Source of the DNA: CAZVBR01 sp964625755
Lineage (GTDB): Bacteria > Patescibacteriota > Minisyncoccia > Phycocordibacterales > XYD1-FULL-46-19
Length of the DNA: 10,249 nt
Direction of reading: 5' to 3'
NCBI GenBank assembly: GCA_964625755.1
Contig: CAZVBR010000020.1
Location: 1 to 10,249 of the forward strand
The first letter of the stretch is position 1. Every line of letters starts with the position of its first letter. Position numbers and translations under genes: made by a program. The notes below the pieces were generated by a model, which was not told the origin of the DNA, ran no database searches, and was given only the letters and a program-made list of their open reading frames with translations. Below, piece after piece: positions 1 through 4,898 of this stretch.

Positions 1-33
1 TTTGTCCGAACAGGTTCTTTTGAGACAACAGGA

Positions 34-61
34 TTGATTTTCGGTACTTTTCTGTTAAAAT
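34..61 (+). promoter_or_regulatory. Probable promoter of the tRNA-Leu gene
   Basis: A -35-like TTGATT (34-39) is followed after 16 bases by an extended -10, TGtTAAAAT (TG at 53-54, hexamer 56-61). This would start transcription at about 67-69, only a few bases before the mature tRNA 5' end at 73. The placement directly ahead of a tRNA supports the call. Promoter matches in AT-rich DNA are common by chance, so this remains an inference. Confidence 0.55.
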
Positions 62-72
62 ACATTAAATGA

Positions 73-154
73 GCCGGAGTGGCGGAATTGGTAGACGCGC
101 ACGACTCAAAATCGTGTAGGGAAACCTGTGGGAGTTCGAGTCTCCCCTCCGGCA
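73..154 (+). tRNA. tRNA-Leu, anticodon CAA
   Basis: The sequence folds as a class II tRNA. The acceptor stem is GCCGGAG (73-79) with CTCCGGC (147-153), and the discriminator is A154. The anticodon stem is CACGA/TCGTG (100-104/112-116) around the loop CTCAAAA, which puts the anticodon CAA at 107-109. The long variable arm (117-129) has an AGG/CCT stem with a GAAA loop. The T arm is GGGAG-TTCGAGT-CTCCC (130-146). The anticodon reads UUG leucine codons, which are abundant in the downstream genes. The 3' CCA is not encoded (ACA follows the acceptor stem), so the cell must add it enzymatically. The gene lies 158 bases ahead of rpsS, where rplB would normally be. Confidence 0.97.
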
Positions 155-200
155 CAGATAAAGCAGGTTTTGGTCTTTAAGTATTTATTTTTGACAAACG

Positions 201-221
201 ATAGCTTATTTGTTAAGCTAT
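201..221 (+). repeat. 8-bp perfect inverted repeat in the rpsS leader
   Basis: ATAGCTTA (201-208) and TAAGCTAT (214-221) are exact reverse complements separated by five bases (TTTGT). The repeat begins five bases after TTGACA (191-196). It could be an operator, an RNA hairpin, or a weak terminator for the upstream tRNA, although only a poor T-run follows. The 3' arm can instead pair with AGCTT at 225-229, so two alternative hairpins are possible. Confidence 0.6.
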
Positions 222-226
222 TTGAG

Positions 227-239
227 CTTGTTTAATTAG
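227..239 (+). repeat. Shared leader motif CTTGTTTAATTAG, copy 1
   Basis: These thirteen bases are identical to 4267-4279 in the rpsN leader. In both places the CTTG is in or next to the 3' arm of a short hairpin (here AAGCT-ATTTG-AGCTT at 215-229). The motif lies 73 bases before the rpsS start codon. The identity is seen directly; a regulatory role is inferred. Confidence 0.5.
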
Positions 240-256
240 TTATTAATAGTCTGTAT

Positions 257-291
257 TGACGCTGACACAGTTACTTACTGTTGTCGCGTTG
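257..291 (+). promoter_or_regulatory. Candidate mRNA leader hairpin before rpsS
   Basis: ACAGT (267-271) pairs with ACTGT (277-281) around the loop TACTT. The helix continues through GAC/GTC (264-266/283-285) after a bulged T282, then ACG/CGT (259-261/287-289) after a bulged C262, with wobble pairs at the edges. The result is roughly 12-14 pairs ending about 20 bases before the start codon. It is placed where a ribosomal-protein autoregulatory site could sit, but no known ligand fold is recognised. Confidence 0.4.
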
Positions 292-312
292 GATGTACTA
301 AATTACTGTTAT

Positions 313-642
313 ATGCCGCGATCACTTAAAAAAGGACCCCAGGTTGACCCTAAGCTGTTAAAGAAAATAGCCGGACAGAAACCCGACAGTGTCGGGGTAA
401 TAAAAACCTGGTCACGAGGAAGTCAGATAAGCCCGGAGATGGTGGGCTTTACTTTTGGGGTACATAACGGACGAGAGCATATAGAGGTTACGGTGACTGA
501 GGACATGGTGGGCCATCGTTTCGGAGAGTTTTCGCCGACCCGTAAATTTATAAGGCACGGTGGTAAAATGCAGAAAGAAATAGAGCAGAAGAAAAAAGAG
601 GCCGAGATCGCAGCTGCCAAAGCCGCCAAAGCCGCAAAATAG
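313..642 (+). CDS. rpsS: 30S ribosomal protein S19
   Basis: S19 (uS19) sits in the head of the small subunit, partners S13, and contacts 16S rRNA near the A site. The 109-residue product starts with the family hallmark PRSLKKGP (2-9), then IKTWSRGSQISPEMVG (30-45), VHNGREH (50-56) and EDMVGHRFGEFSPTRKF (63-79). The reading frame is open further upstream, but the ATG at 313 is chosen because it places the conserved PRSLKKGP at the N-terminus. S19 is usually near 92 residues; the excess is a Lys/Glu/Ala-rich C-terminal tail (about 88-109) likely to be helical or disordered. There is no Shine-Dalgarno sequence. It is the first gene of the cluster and is followed by rplV after 11 bases; rplB, its usual upstream neighbour, is replaced by a tRNA gene. 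Confidence 0.97.
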   Translation: MPRSLKKGPQVDPKLLKKIAGQKPDSVGVIKTWSRGSQISPEMVGFTFGVHNGREHIEVTVTEDMVGHRFGEFSPTRKFIRHGGKMQKEIEQKKKEAEIAAAKAAKAAK

Positions 643-653
643 TATAAATTATC

Positions 654-1094
654 ATGAAAGCGAAATTAACCAATTGCAATCAATCACCCAGGAAGATCAG
701 GCCGGTAGCCAATTGGCTGAAGGGGTTGAGTGTCTCGGAAGCTCTGGCGCGTCTCGATCTGGTGCCGAAAAAGTCCGGGCCGGCTTTGAAGAGATTGATC
801 GCTTCAGCGGCGGCCAATGCCAAAAATAATTTTGATTTTACCTCTGACGATGAGTTGTTGGTTGAGGATATCAGGGTGGATAAAGGTTTGATGTTGAAGC
901 GGATGAGAGCGGCTGCTCGTGGTCGGGCGGTAAGGATCAGACATCAGAGAAGTCATATCGCGGTTGATTTGATCTCAAGACCGGTGGCAGCCAGCAAGAA
1001 GGAGGCCGAGGTGCCGGTTGCTGAGTCACAGAAGGGTTCTGAGGAGCCGAAGCGGTCGGAGTCTTCAGCGAAAGTTTCTAATAGTAGTAAGTAA
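654..1094 (+). CDS. rplV: 50S ribosomal protein L22
   Basis: L22 (uL22) binds 23S rRNA and its extended beta hairpin lines the nascent-peptide exit tunnel. The N-terminus keeps the SPRKIRPVANWLKG motif (11-24), and the tunnel-loop signature is RVDKGLMLKRMRAAARGRA (74-92), followed by IRHQRSHIAVDL. The core ends near residue 110. Residues 111-146 form a low-complexity tail rich in Glu, Lys and Ser that is not part of the standard fold (typical length 110-115). An internal AAGGAGG (999-1005) falls in this tail and serves no downstream start. The upstream spacer has no Shine-Dalgarno. Gene order S19-L22-S3 is canonical. Confidence 0.97.
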   Translation: MKAKLTNCNQSPRKIRPVANWLKGLSVSEALARLDLVPKKSGPALKRLIASAAANAKNNFDFTSDDELLVEDIRVDKGLMLKRMRAAARGRAVRIRHQRSHIAVDLISRPVAASKKEAEVPVAESQKGSEEPKRSESSAKVSNSSK

Positions 1095-1099
1095 TTTTT

Positions 1100-1777
1100 A
1101 TGACACACACAGTTCATCCATATGCCCATCGTTTAGGAGTTTTGCGAGATTGGAAATCTCGTTGGTTTGGTGGCGGTACTTCCGGCCAGTATCAGGAATT
1201 TTTGAAAACTGATATTTTGTTGCGTGAGTATTTGGAAAAAAGACTTCGCGGTTTTTATGTGGCCGATCTGGAGATGGAGCGAACCAAGAATGATTACCGG
1301 ATCATCGTTAAAACCTCTCGGCCGGGAATGGTGATCGGCCGGAGCGGTGAGGGCACTACCCGATTGAAGCAGGACGTTCTGAAGCAATTAAAAAAGATCA
1401 CCACTCAGGTGCCGAAGAATGTTAAGATCGATATTGAAGAAGTAAAAGATCCGGAATCCGAGGCCTCGATCCTGGCTTACATGATCGCTGAGGGTCTAGA
1501 GAGGCGGTTGCCGTTCAGGCGAGTAATGAAGCAAACCGTGGAAAAGGCCATGGGGAGCAAGAATGTTCAGGGAGTGAAGATCAATTTGTCCGGACGATTG
1601 GGTGGAGCTGATATGAGTCGGAAAGAAACCCAGAAAGAAGGTCGTATCCCATTGCAAACCCTCCGGGCGGATGTTGATTTTGCCCGTGAAAAAGCTTACC
1701 TGACCTACGGTGTGATCGGGATAAAGGTTTGGGTATATCTGGGTGAAGTTTTTGACGGTCAAGAAAATAAAGAGTAA
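1100..1777 (+). CDS. rpsC: 30S ribosomal protein S3
   Basis: S3 (uS3) sits at the mRNA entry channel of the small subunit with S4 and S5 and contributes to unwinding mRNA. The 225-residue product has the N-terminal HPYAHRLGVLRDWKSRWF segment (6-23) and a type II KH domain with the GxxG-containing loop VIGRSGEG (78-85). The C-terminal domain carries SGRLGGADMSRKE (164-176), EGRIPLQTLRADVDFA (180-195) and TYGVIGIKVWVY (202-213). Length is normal for the family. It starts five bases after rplV stops and ends six bases before rplP. The leader TAATTTTT lacks any Shine-Dalgarno, which fits the other genes here. Confidence 0.98.
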   Translation: MTHTVHPYAHRLGVLRDWKSRWFGGGTSGQYQEFLKTDILLREYLEKRLRGFYVADLEMERTKNDYRIIVKTSRPGMVIGRSGEGTTRLKQDVLKQLKKITTQVPKNVKIDIEEVKDPESEASILAYMIAEGLERRLPFRRVMKQTVEKAMGSKNVQGVKINLSGRLGGADMSRKETQKEGRIPLQTLRADVDFAREKAYLTYGVIGIKVWVYLGEVFDGQENKE

Positions 1778-1783
1778 TATATT

Positions 1784-2209
1784 ATGGTTTTATTTCCCAA
1801 GAAAGTAAAATTCAGAAAGTGGCAGACCAAGCGGGTCAATCCGGCGAAAAACAAGATGTCCGGACGAGGCATAACCCTTGATTTTGGGTCGTTGGGTCTA
1901 AAGGCCGAAACTCCGGGTCGGATCAAATCCAATCAGATCGAAGCTGCCAGAAAGACCGTTGCCCGACAGATGCAGAAAAGAGGAAAGTTGTGGATCAGAA
2001 TATTCCCGGACCGACCGTTTACCCGCAAGCCGGCGGAAGTCGGGATGGGTAAAGGAAAAGGTGATATTTCCGGTTATGAGGTACAGGTCTGGCCGGGCCG
2101 GATAATATTTGAGCTGGACGGTTTGCCGGATGAGATCGGACGGGAGGCCTTGAGAAAAGCGGGAGCGAAATTACCGGTCAAAACCAAGATTATCAGTCGA
2201 GAAATATAA
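1784..2209 (+). CDS. rplP: 50S ribosomal protein L16
   Basis: L16 (uL16) lies close to the peptidyl-transferase centre and the A- and P-site tRNAs, and is a late assembly protein of the large subunit. The 141-residue product starts with the typical FPKKVKFRKWQ (4-14). It carries the family signature KLWIRIFPDRPFTRKPAE (68-85), the glycine/lysine loop GMGKGKG (87-93) and the C-terminal REALRKAGAKLPVKTK (120-135). Length and domain layout match the family. It is packed between rpsC and rpmC with spacers of 6 and 7 bases, indicating co-transcription. Confidence 0.98.
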   Translation: MVLFPKKVKFRKWQTKRVNPAKNKMSGRGITLDFGSLGLKAETPGRIKSNQIEAARKTVARQMQKRGKLWIRIFPDRPFTRKPAEVGMGKGKGDISGYEVQVWPGRIIFELDGLPDEIGREALRKAGAKLPVKTKIISREI

Positions 2210-2216
2210 AAGAAAT

Positions 2217-2426
2217 ATGGCACATTCCTGGCACGAAAAATCAGATAAAGATCTTGAGAAAATGTTAGCTGAACGGCGGACGCGGTTGAGGCAGTTTTGG
2301 TTTAATCTTGCCGGTGGTCAGGTAACCAAGGTCAAAGAAGGCAGGCAGTTGAGGCGCGAGATAGCTCGGATCTTGACCATTTTAAATCAAAGGAAACAAC
2401 TCAAGCAGGCGGGGGTAAGGCAATAA
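2217..2426 (+). CDS. rpmC: 50S ribosomal protein L29
   Basis: L29 (uL29) is a small two-helix protein of the large subunit located near the tunnel exit next to L23. The 69-residue product is predicted to be a helical hairpin. The first helix is around 10-31 (LEKMLAERRTRLRQFWFNLA), followed by the typical GGQVTKVKEGRQLRREIARI turn and second helix (33-52), with TILNQRK after it. The FWFN segment is more aromatic than usual. The position between rplP and rpsQ confirms the call. The start is ATG with AAAGAAAT upstream and no Shine-Dalgarno. Confidence 0.95.
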   Translation: MAHSWHEKSDKDLEKMLAERRTRLRQFWFNLAGGQVTKVKEGRQLRREIARILTILNQRKQLKQAGVRQ

Positions 2427-2433
2427 AAATAAT

Positions 2434-2697
2434 ATGACCAAAGATAATACTCAAGATCAAAATATGAATCAGTCGAAGGCTCGAAAATTAAAAGGAGTGG
2501 TGGTGTCTGACAAGATGGACAAGACCGTGGTGGTGGAAGTGACGAGATTGGTGACTCATCCGGGGTTTGACAAAAAAGTCCGGACCGCAAAACGCTACAA
2601 GGCTCATGATGAGACCAATCAGTATCGGGAAGGAGATACGGTCACGATCAAAGAAAGTCGGCCACTGTCAAAAGATAAGACCTTTATTGTTTTATGA
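2434..2697 (+). CDS. rpsQ: 30S ribosomal protein S17
   Basis: S17 (uS17) is an early-binding OB-fold protein of the 16S 5' domain. The conserved core is GVVVSDKMDKTVVVEV (21-36), KRYKAHDE (53-60) and GDTVTIKESRPLSKDK (67-82). The start is uncertain: ATG at 2434 gives 87 residues with an N-terminal stretch rich in Asn and Gln, while ATG at 2464 gives 77 residues starting MNQSKARKLKG, closer to the family. Both have the same AAT-ATG context; 2434 is given because it sits a normal 7 bases after rpmC. The stop overlaps the rplN start in ATGA (2694-2697), so the two are probably translationally coupled. Confidence 0.95.
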   Translation: MTKDNTQDQNMNQSKARKLKGVVVSDKMDKTVVVEVTRLVTHPGFDKKVRTAKRYKAHDETNQYREGDTVTIKESRPLSKDKTFIVL

Positions 2698-3065
2698 TCC
2701 AAGCTGAATCTGTAGTAAAAATAGTTGATAATACCGGAGCTAAGGTCGGGAAGGTGTTTAAGGTTCTGGGTGGTAGTCGCCGGCGGTATGCTCGGATCGG
2801 TGATGTGGTAGTCCTGTCGGTTCAATTGGCCGAACCCCGGAAACCTCTAAAGAAGAAAGATGTTGTCCAGGCGGTCGTGGTCAGACAGAGGCAGCCTTGG
2901 CGCCGTAGAGACGGATCTTATCTAAGGTTTGATGATAATGCGGTGGTCGTGATCGAAAAAGGCAAAAAGGACCCGCGCGGGAACCGGATCTTTGGTCCGA
3001 TCCCGAGAGAGATGACCGAACGAGGATACGGAAAGATCGCATCATTAGCAGCTGAGGTAATATAA
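2694..3065 (+). CDS. rplN: 50S ribosomal protein L14
   Basis: L14 (uL14) is a five-stranded beta-barrel protein of the large subunit that forms an intersubunit bridge with 16S helix 14 and partners L19. The 123-residue product shows the family pattern throughout: MIQAESVVKIVDNTGAK (1-17), KVLGGSRRRYARIGDVVV (23-40), RRDGSYLRFDDNAVVVI (71-87), DPRGNRIFGPIPRE (93-106) and a C-terminal KIASLAAEV. Length is exactly typical (122-123). It overlaps rpsQ by four bases and is followed by rplX after four bases. Confidence 0.98.
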   Translation: MIQAESVVKIVDNTGAKVGKVFKVLGGSRRRYARIGDVVVLSVQLAEPRKPLKKKDVVQAVVVRQRQPWRRRDGSYLRFDDNAVVVIEKGKKDPRGNRIFGPIPREMTERGYGKIASLAAEVI

Positions 3066-3069
3066 CGAT

Positions 3070-3378
3070 ATGAAAAGATTCAAAACGGGAGACAATGTAA
3101 TAATAATTTCCGGCCTCGATAAAGGTCATCGCGGAAAGGTGACCCGGGTTATCTCGGATGAAGACAGGGTGGTAGTGGAAGGCGCCAATACTCAGACCCG
3201 ACGGGTTCGAGCCAGGCGGTCGGGGCAAAAAGGTCAGCTGGTGCAAAAGAACTTGCCGGTTCATCAAGCTCGGGTATTACCGTGGTGTGATAAGTGCAAA
3301 AAAGGGGTCCGGGTTCGATTCGATGTCTCGGGCGATCAAAAGATAAAATTATGCGCCAAATGTCAGGCCAAAATTTAG
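3070..3378 (+). CDS. rplX: 50S ribosomal protein L24 with CxxC/CxxC zinc motif
   Basis: L24 (uL24) initiates large-subunit assembly by binding the 5' part of 23S rRNA. The N-terminal KOW motif covers FKTGDNVIIISGLDKGHRGKV (4-24), followed by the RRVRARRSGQKG segment. The C-terminal part has two CxxC pairs, C73/C76 and C95/C98, suggesting a small zinc ribbon. Such cysteine-bearing L24s are known in other bacteria and usually disappear in zinc-limited lineages, so this is a variant rather than a novelty. Length 102 is typical. rplE follows after 15 bases. Confidence 0.97.
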   Translation: MKRFKTGDNVIIISGLDKGHRGKVTRVISDEDRVVVEGANTQTRRVRARRSGQKGQLVQKNLPVHQARVLPWCDKCKKGVRVRFDVSGDQKIKLCAKCQAKI

Positions 3379-3393
3379 AATAATATATTTATT

Positions 3394-3924
3394 ATGTCAT
3401 TAGTTAAGGATAAAATACAGGAGCAAAAAAGCGTTCTAAGAGAAAAATTAGAGGCGACGAATGATCTGGCTCTGCCTCGGATCCAGAAGGTGGTGGTTTC
3501 AGTTGGCACCGGCCGGAATCGGGACAAGAATGAATTGGTGGCGGACCGTTTGGCCAAGATCACCGGTCAGAAATCTTCACCTCGGCCGGCGAAAAAATCC
3601 ATCGCGTCTTATAAGTTACGAGAAGGGGATGTGATCGGTCAGAGTGTTACCCTGCGCCGGGGGCGAATGTATGATTTCTTGGACCGTCTGCTCAATGCGG
3701 TTATTCCTCGGATCCGGGATTTTCGGGGTTTTGATCGAAATTCGATCGATGAAATGGGGAATTTGACGGTCGGCATCAAAGAACATATTGCGTTTCCGGA
3801 AACGGCTGATGAGGACAACCGGGATGTTTTTGGCCTGTCGGTTACGATCACAACTTCGGCCCGAAATCGAAAGGAAGCCGAAGCACTATTTGATGCCATT
3901 GGTTTTCCGTTTCGAGATCAGTAA
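3394..3924 (+). CDS. rplE: 50S ribosomal protein L5
   Basis: L5 (uL5) binds 5S rRNA with L18 and contacts the P-site tRNA and S13 across the subunit interface. The 176-residue product shows LPRIQKVVVSVGTG (27-40), TGQKSSPRPAKKSIASYKL (57-75), LREGDVIGQSVTLRRGRMYDF with DRLLN (76-101), IPRIRDFRGF (104-113), GNLTVGIKEHIAFPE (122-136) and a final TTSARNRKEAEALFDAIGFPF (153-173). Length is near typical (about 180). It is the last gene of the upstream transcription unit: a strong terminator lies 110 bases past its stop, which is unusual because rplE and rpsN are normally nearly contiguous. Confidence 0.98.
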   Translation: MSLVKDKIQEQKSVLREKLEATNDLALPRIQKVVVSVGTGRNRDKNELVADRLAKITGQKSSPRPAKKSIASYKLREGDVIGQSVTLRRGRMYDFLDRLLNAVIPRIRDFRGFDRNSIDEMGNLTVGIKEHIAFPETADEDNRDVFGLSVTITTSARNRKEAEALFDAIGFPFRDQ

Positions 3925-4034
3925 AGAAGCTCGATAACGGCGGTTTTTAAAGTGAAGAATAGCCGGTCGGAGGTCTTTTTTGTGTTTTCGGGCGGTTGTT
4001 TTTCTTGAGTGTTTTAAGTGTCATCCTAAAAATT

Positions 4035-4061
4035 AAAACCGGCGTCCGGGACGTCGGTTTT
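4035..4061 (+). terminator. Rho-independent terminator after rplE
   Basis: AAAACCGGCGTC (4035-4046) pairs with GACGTCGGTTTT (4050-4061) over 12 pairs including one G-U wobble, around the loop CGG. The A-run on the 5' side and T-run on the 3' side (TTTTGTTATT) are the standard intrinsic terminator layout and would work in both directions. It ends the rpsS-rplE transcript about 110 bases past the rplE stop. Confidence 0.85.
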
Positions 4062-4081
4062 GTTATTGAGGCGCGTTAATG

Positions 4082-4168
4082 TCATCCGGGTAAGTTTTTG
4101 AGTGTTTCAGCTCCGGGGCAGGTCAAATTCTTTTTCTGTCCCCGGAAGAGTGACCGGGTCTCGGATGA
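4082..4168 (+). ncRNA. Candidate structured RNA segment, unassigned
   Basis: TCATCCG (4082-4088) is the exact reverse complement of CGGATGA (4162-4168), and the helix can extend by a G-U and a G-C pair. Inside it, TCCGGGG (4112-4118) pairs with CCCCGGA (4140-4146), extended by CAG/CTG (4119-4121/4136-4138) with one bulged T. A nested fold of about 19 pairs therefore spans 87 bases between a terminator and a promoter. It has no start codon context. It could be a second termination or decay element, a small RNA, or a remnant; no known family is recognised. Confidence 0.35.
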
Positions 4169-4204
4169 TTGCTCTTTCTGTGTGAGTGAGGCGGTTTTTA
4201 TTAT

Positions 4205-4233
4205 TTGACTATTTTGATCATTACTGCTAGGAT
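4205..4233 (+). promoter_or_regulatory. Extended -10 promoter for the rpsN-secY unit
   Basis: TTGACT (4205-4210, 5 of 6 to the -35 consensus) is separated by exactly 17 bases from TAGGAT (4228-4233), which is preceded by the extended -10 dinucleotide TG (4225-4226). Transcription would start near 4240, leaving a leader of about 70 bases before rpsN. Its place downstream of a terminator and upstream of a gene on the same strand supports it. This is the best full promoter in the window. Confidence 0.75.
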
Positions 4234-4257
4234 AGGAACGGCTCATTTAAGAGTCTG

Positions 4258-4279
4258 ACAAGTTTACTTGTTTAATTAG
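4258..4279 (+). repeat. Palindrome plus shared motif copy 2 in the rpsN leader
   Basis: ACAAGTTTACTTGT (4258-4271) is an inverted repeat that can form ACAAG/CTTGT around TTTA. Its 3' arm begins the 13-base motif CTTGTTTAATTAG (4267-4279), identical to 227-239 ahead of rpsS. It lies in the presumed leader of the rpsN transcript, about 32 bases before the start codon. A shared regulator, or a role in translation of the first gene of each unit, is inferred. Confidence 0.5.
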
Positions 4280-4310
4280 GTCATGGGATCATGGCAGTTT
4301 AATTTTATTT

Positions 4311-4496
4311 ATGGCTAGAAAATCAGTAGTTGCCAGAGCATTAAAAAAACCCAAATTTTCCTGTCGCCAGGTGAATCGCTGTTTTCGGTGTGGCCGGAAA
4401 AGAGGATTTATGAGAGATTTTCATTTGTGTCGAATTTGTTTTAGAGAATTTGCTAATGACGGGAAGATCCCGGGTGTAAAGAAATCATCATGGTAA
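4311..4496 (+). CDS. rpsN: 30S ribosomal protein S14, zinc-binding type
   Basis: S14 (uS14) is a small-subunit head protein next to S3 and S10. This is the short zinc-binding form of 61 residues, as opposed to the roughly 100-residue zinc-free type. The four ligands are visible: C24 and C27 in RCFRCGRKRG, and C40 and C43 in LCRICFRE. The C-terminus IPGVKKSSW (53-61) is diagnostic. It is the first gene after the promoter at 4205-4233. The last seven bases overlap the rpsH start (ATGGTAA, 4490-4496), implying coupled translation. The leader ATTTTATTT has no Shine-Dalgarno. Confidence 0.98.
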   Translation: MARKSVVARALKKPKFSCRQVNRCFRCGRKRGFMRDFHLCRICFREFANDGKIPGVKKSSW

Positions 4497-4885
4497 ACGA
4501 TCCGATCGCAGACTTGTTAAGTCAGTTAAAAAATGCCGCCTTGGTTGAAAGAAGGCAGATAACTACGCCGTTTTCGAAGTTAAAGTTCTCGGTTTTGAAA
4601 GTTCTGGAAGATAATGGCTATTTAAAAAATGTCAGTAAGCGACAGCGCAAAGGTAAGCCGGTGGTGTTCGCAGAGTTGATCTATAAAGACAACGGCCGAG
4701 CCCGGTTGAGTGAGGTAAAGAGAATATCAAAACCTTCACGCCGGGTGTACTGTCGAGCTGATGATCTCCGGTCAGTGCGTGGTGGGACCGGGCTTGCGAT
4801 TATTTCCACTTCGGCCGGCATTAAGACCACTCGAGAAGCTAAAAAAGACTGGCAAGGAGGTGAACTATTGTGCGAAATTTGGTAA
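4490..4885 (+). CDS. rpsH: 30S ribosomal protein S8
   Basis: S8 (uS8) binds the central domain of 16S rRNA early in assembly; in E. coli it also represses the spc operon by binding its mRNA. The 131-residue product begins NDPIADLLSQLKNA (3-16), has the middle segment LKVLEDNGYLKNV (36-48), SKPSRRVY (80-87) and the C-terminal signature GLAIISTSAGIKTTREAKK (101-119), ending GGELLCEIW. Length is typical. The start overlaps rpsN by seven bases. An AAGGAGG at 4854-4860 near its 3' end is 38 bases from the next ATG, too far to serve as a Shine-Dalgarno for rplF. Confidence 0.98.
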   Translation: MVNDPIADLLSQLKNAALVERRQITTPFSKLKFSVLKVLEDNGYLKNVSKRQRKGKPVVFAELIYKDNGRARLSEVKRISKPSRRVYCRADDLRSVRGGTGLAIISTSAGIKTTREAKKDWQGGELLCEIW

Positions 4886-4898
4886 ATAGATATATTTT

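Larger units (their letters stand above)
155..312 (+). promoter_or_regulatory. Leader region of the rpsS operon
   Basis: This AT-rich stretch between the tRNA and rpsS has no credible gene. It holds TTGACA (191-196, a perfect -35 hexamer, but with only a poor -10 at 214-219). A perfect inverted repeat ATAGCTTA/TAAGCTAT follows (201-208/214-221), then a second, mutually exclusive one, AAGCT/AGCTT (215-219/225-229). The motif CTTGTTTAATTAG is at 227-239, and a longer bulged hairpin lies close to the start codon (about 257-291). The region probably contains the operon's promoter and an RNA leader. The exact promoter cannot be fixed by eye. Confidence 0.5.
3925..4310 (+). other. 386-base non-coding gap between rplE and rpsN
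   Basis: No open frame here resembles a gene on either strand. The + strand is T-rich, with runs such as CTTTTTTGTGTTTTC and CTTTTT. It contains a rho-independent terminator (4035-4061), a second foldable segment (4082-4168), two copies of TTGAGTGTTT (4005-4014 and 4098-4107), two copies of TGTCATCC (4019-4026 and 4079-4086), an extended -10 promoter (4205-4233), and a leader with a short palindrome (4258-4271) and the shared motif 4267-4279. The gap divides the ribosomal cluster into two transcription units and has room for a small non-coding RNA. Confidence 0.75.

Noticed and set aside
256..312. Open frame extending rpsS upstream to a TTG at 256
   Set aside because: The family N-terminus starts at the PRSLKKGP block right after the ATG at 313; the upstream residues are unlike S19 and overlap the leader hairpin.
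2881..3267. Longest opposite-strand open frame, across rplN and rplX
   Set aside because: It is fully covered by well-supported ribosomal genes on the + strand and resembles no protein; this is true of all the antisense frames here.
3952..4008. Small ORF starting GTG in the rplE-rpsN gap
   Set aside because: Only 18 codons, T-run-rich, with no conserved features and no ribosome-binding context; treated as non-coding.
4854..4860. AAGGAGG as a Shine-Dalgarno for rplF
   Set aside because: It lies inside rpsH coding for Gln-Gly-Gly and is 38 bases from the rplF ATG, too far to position a ribosome.
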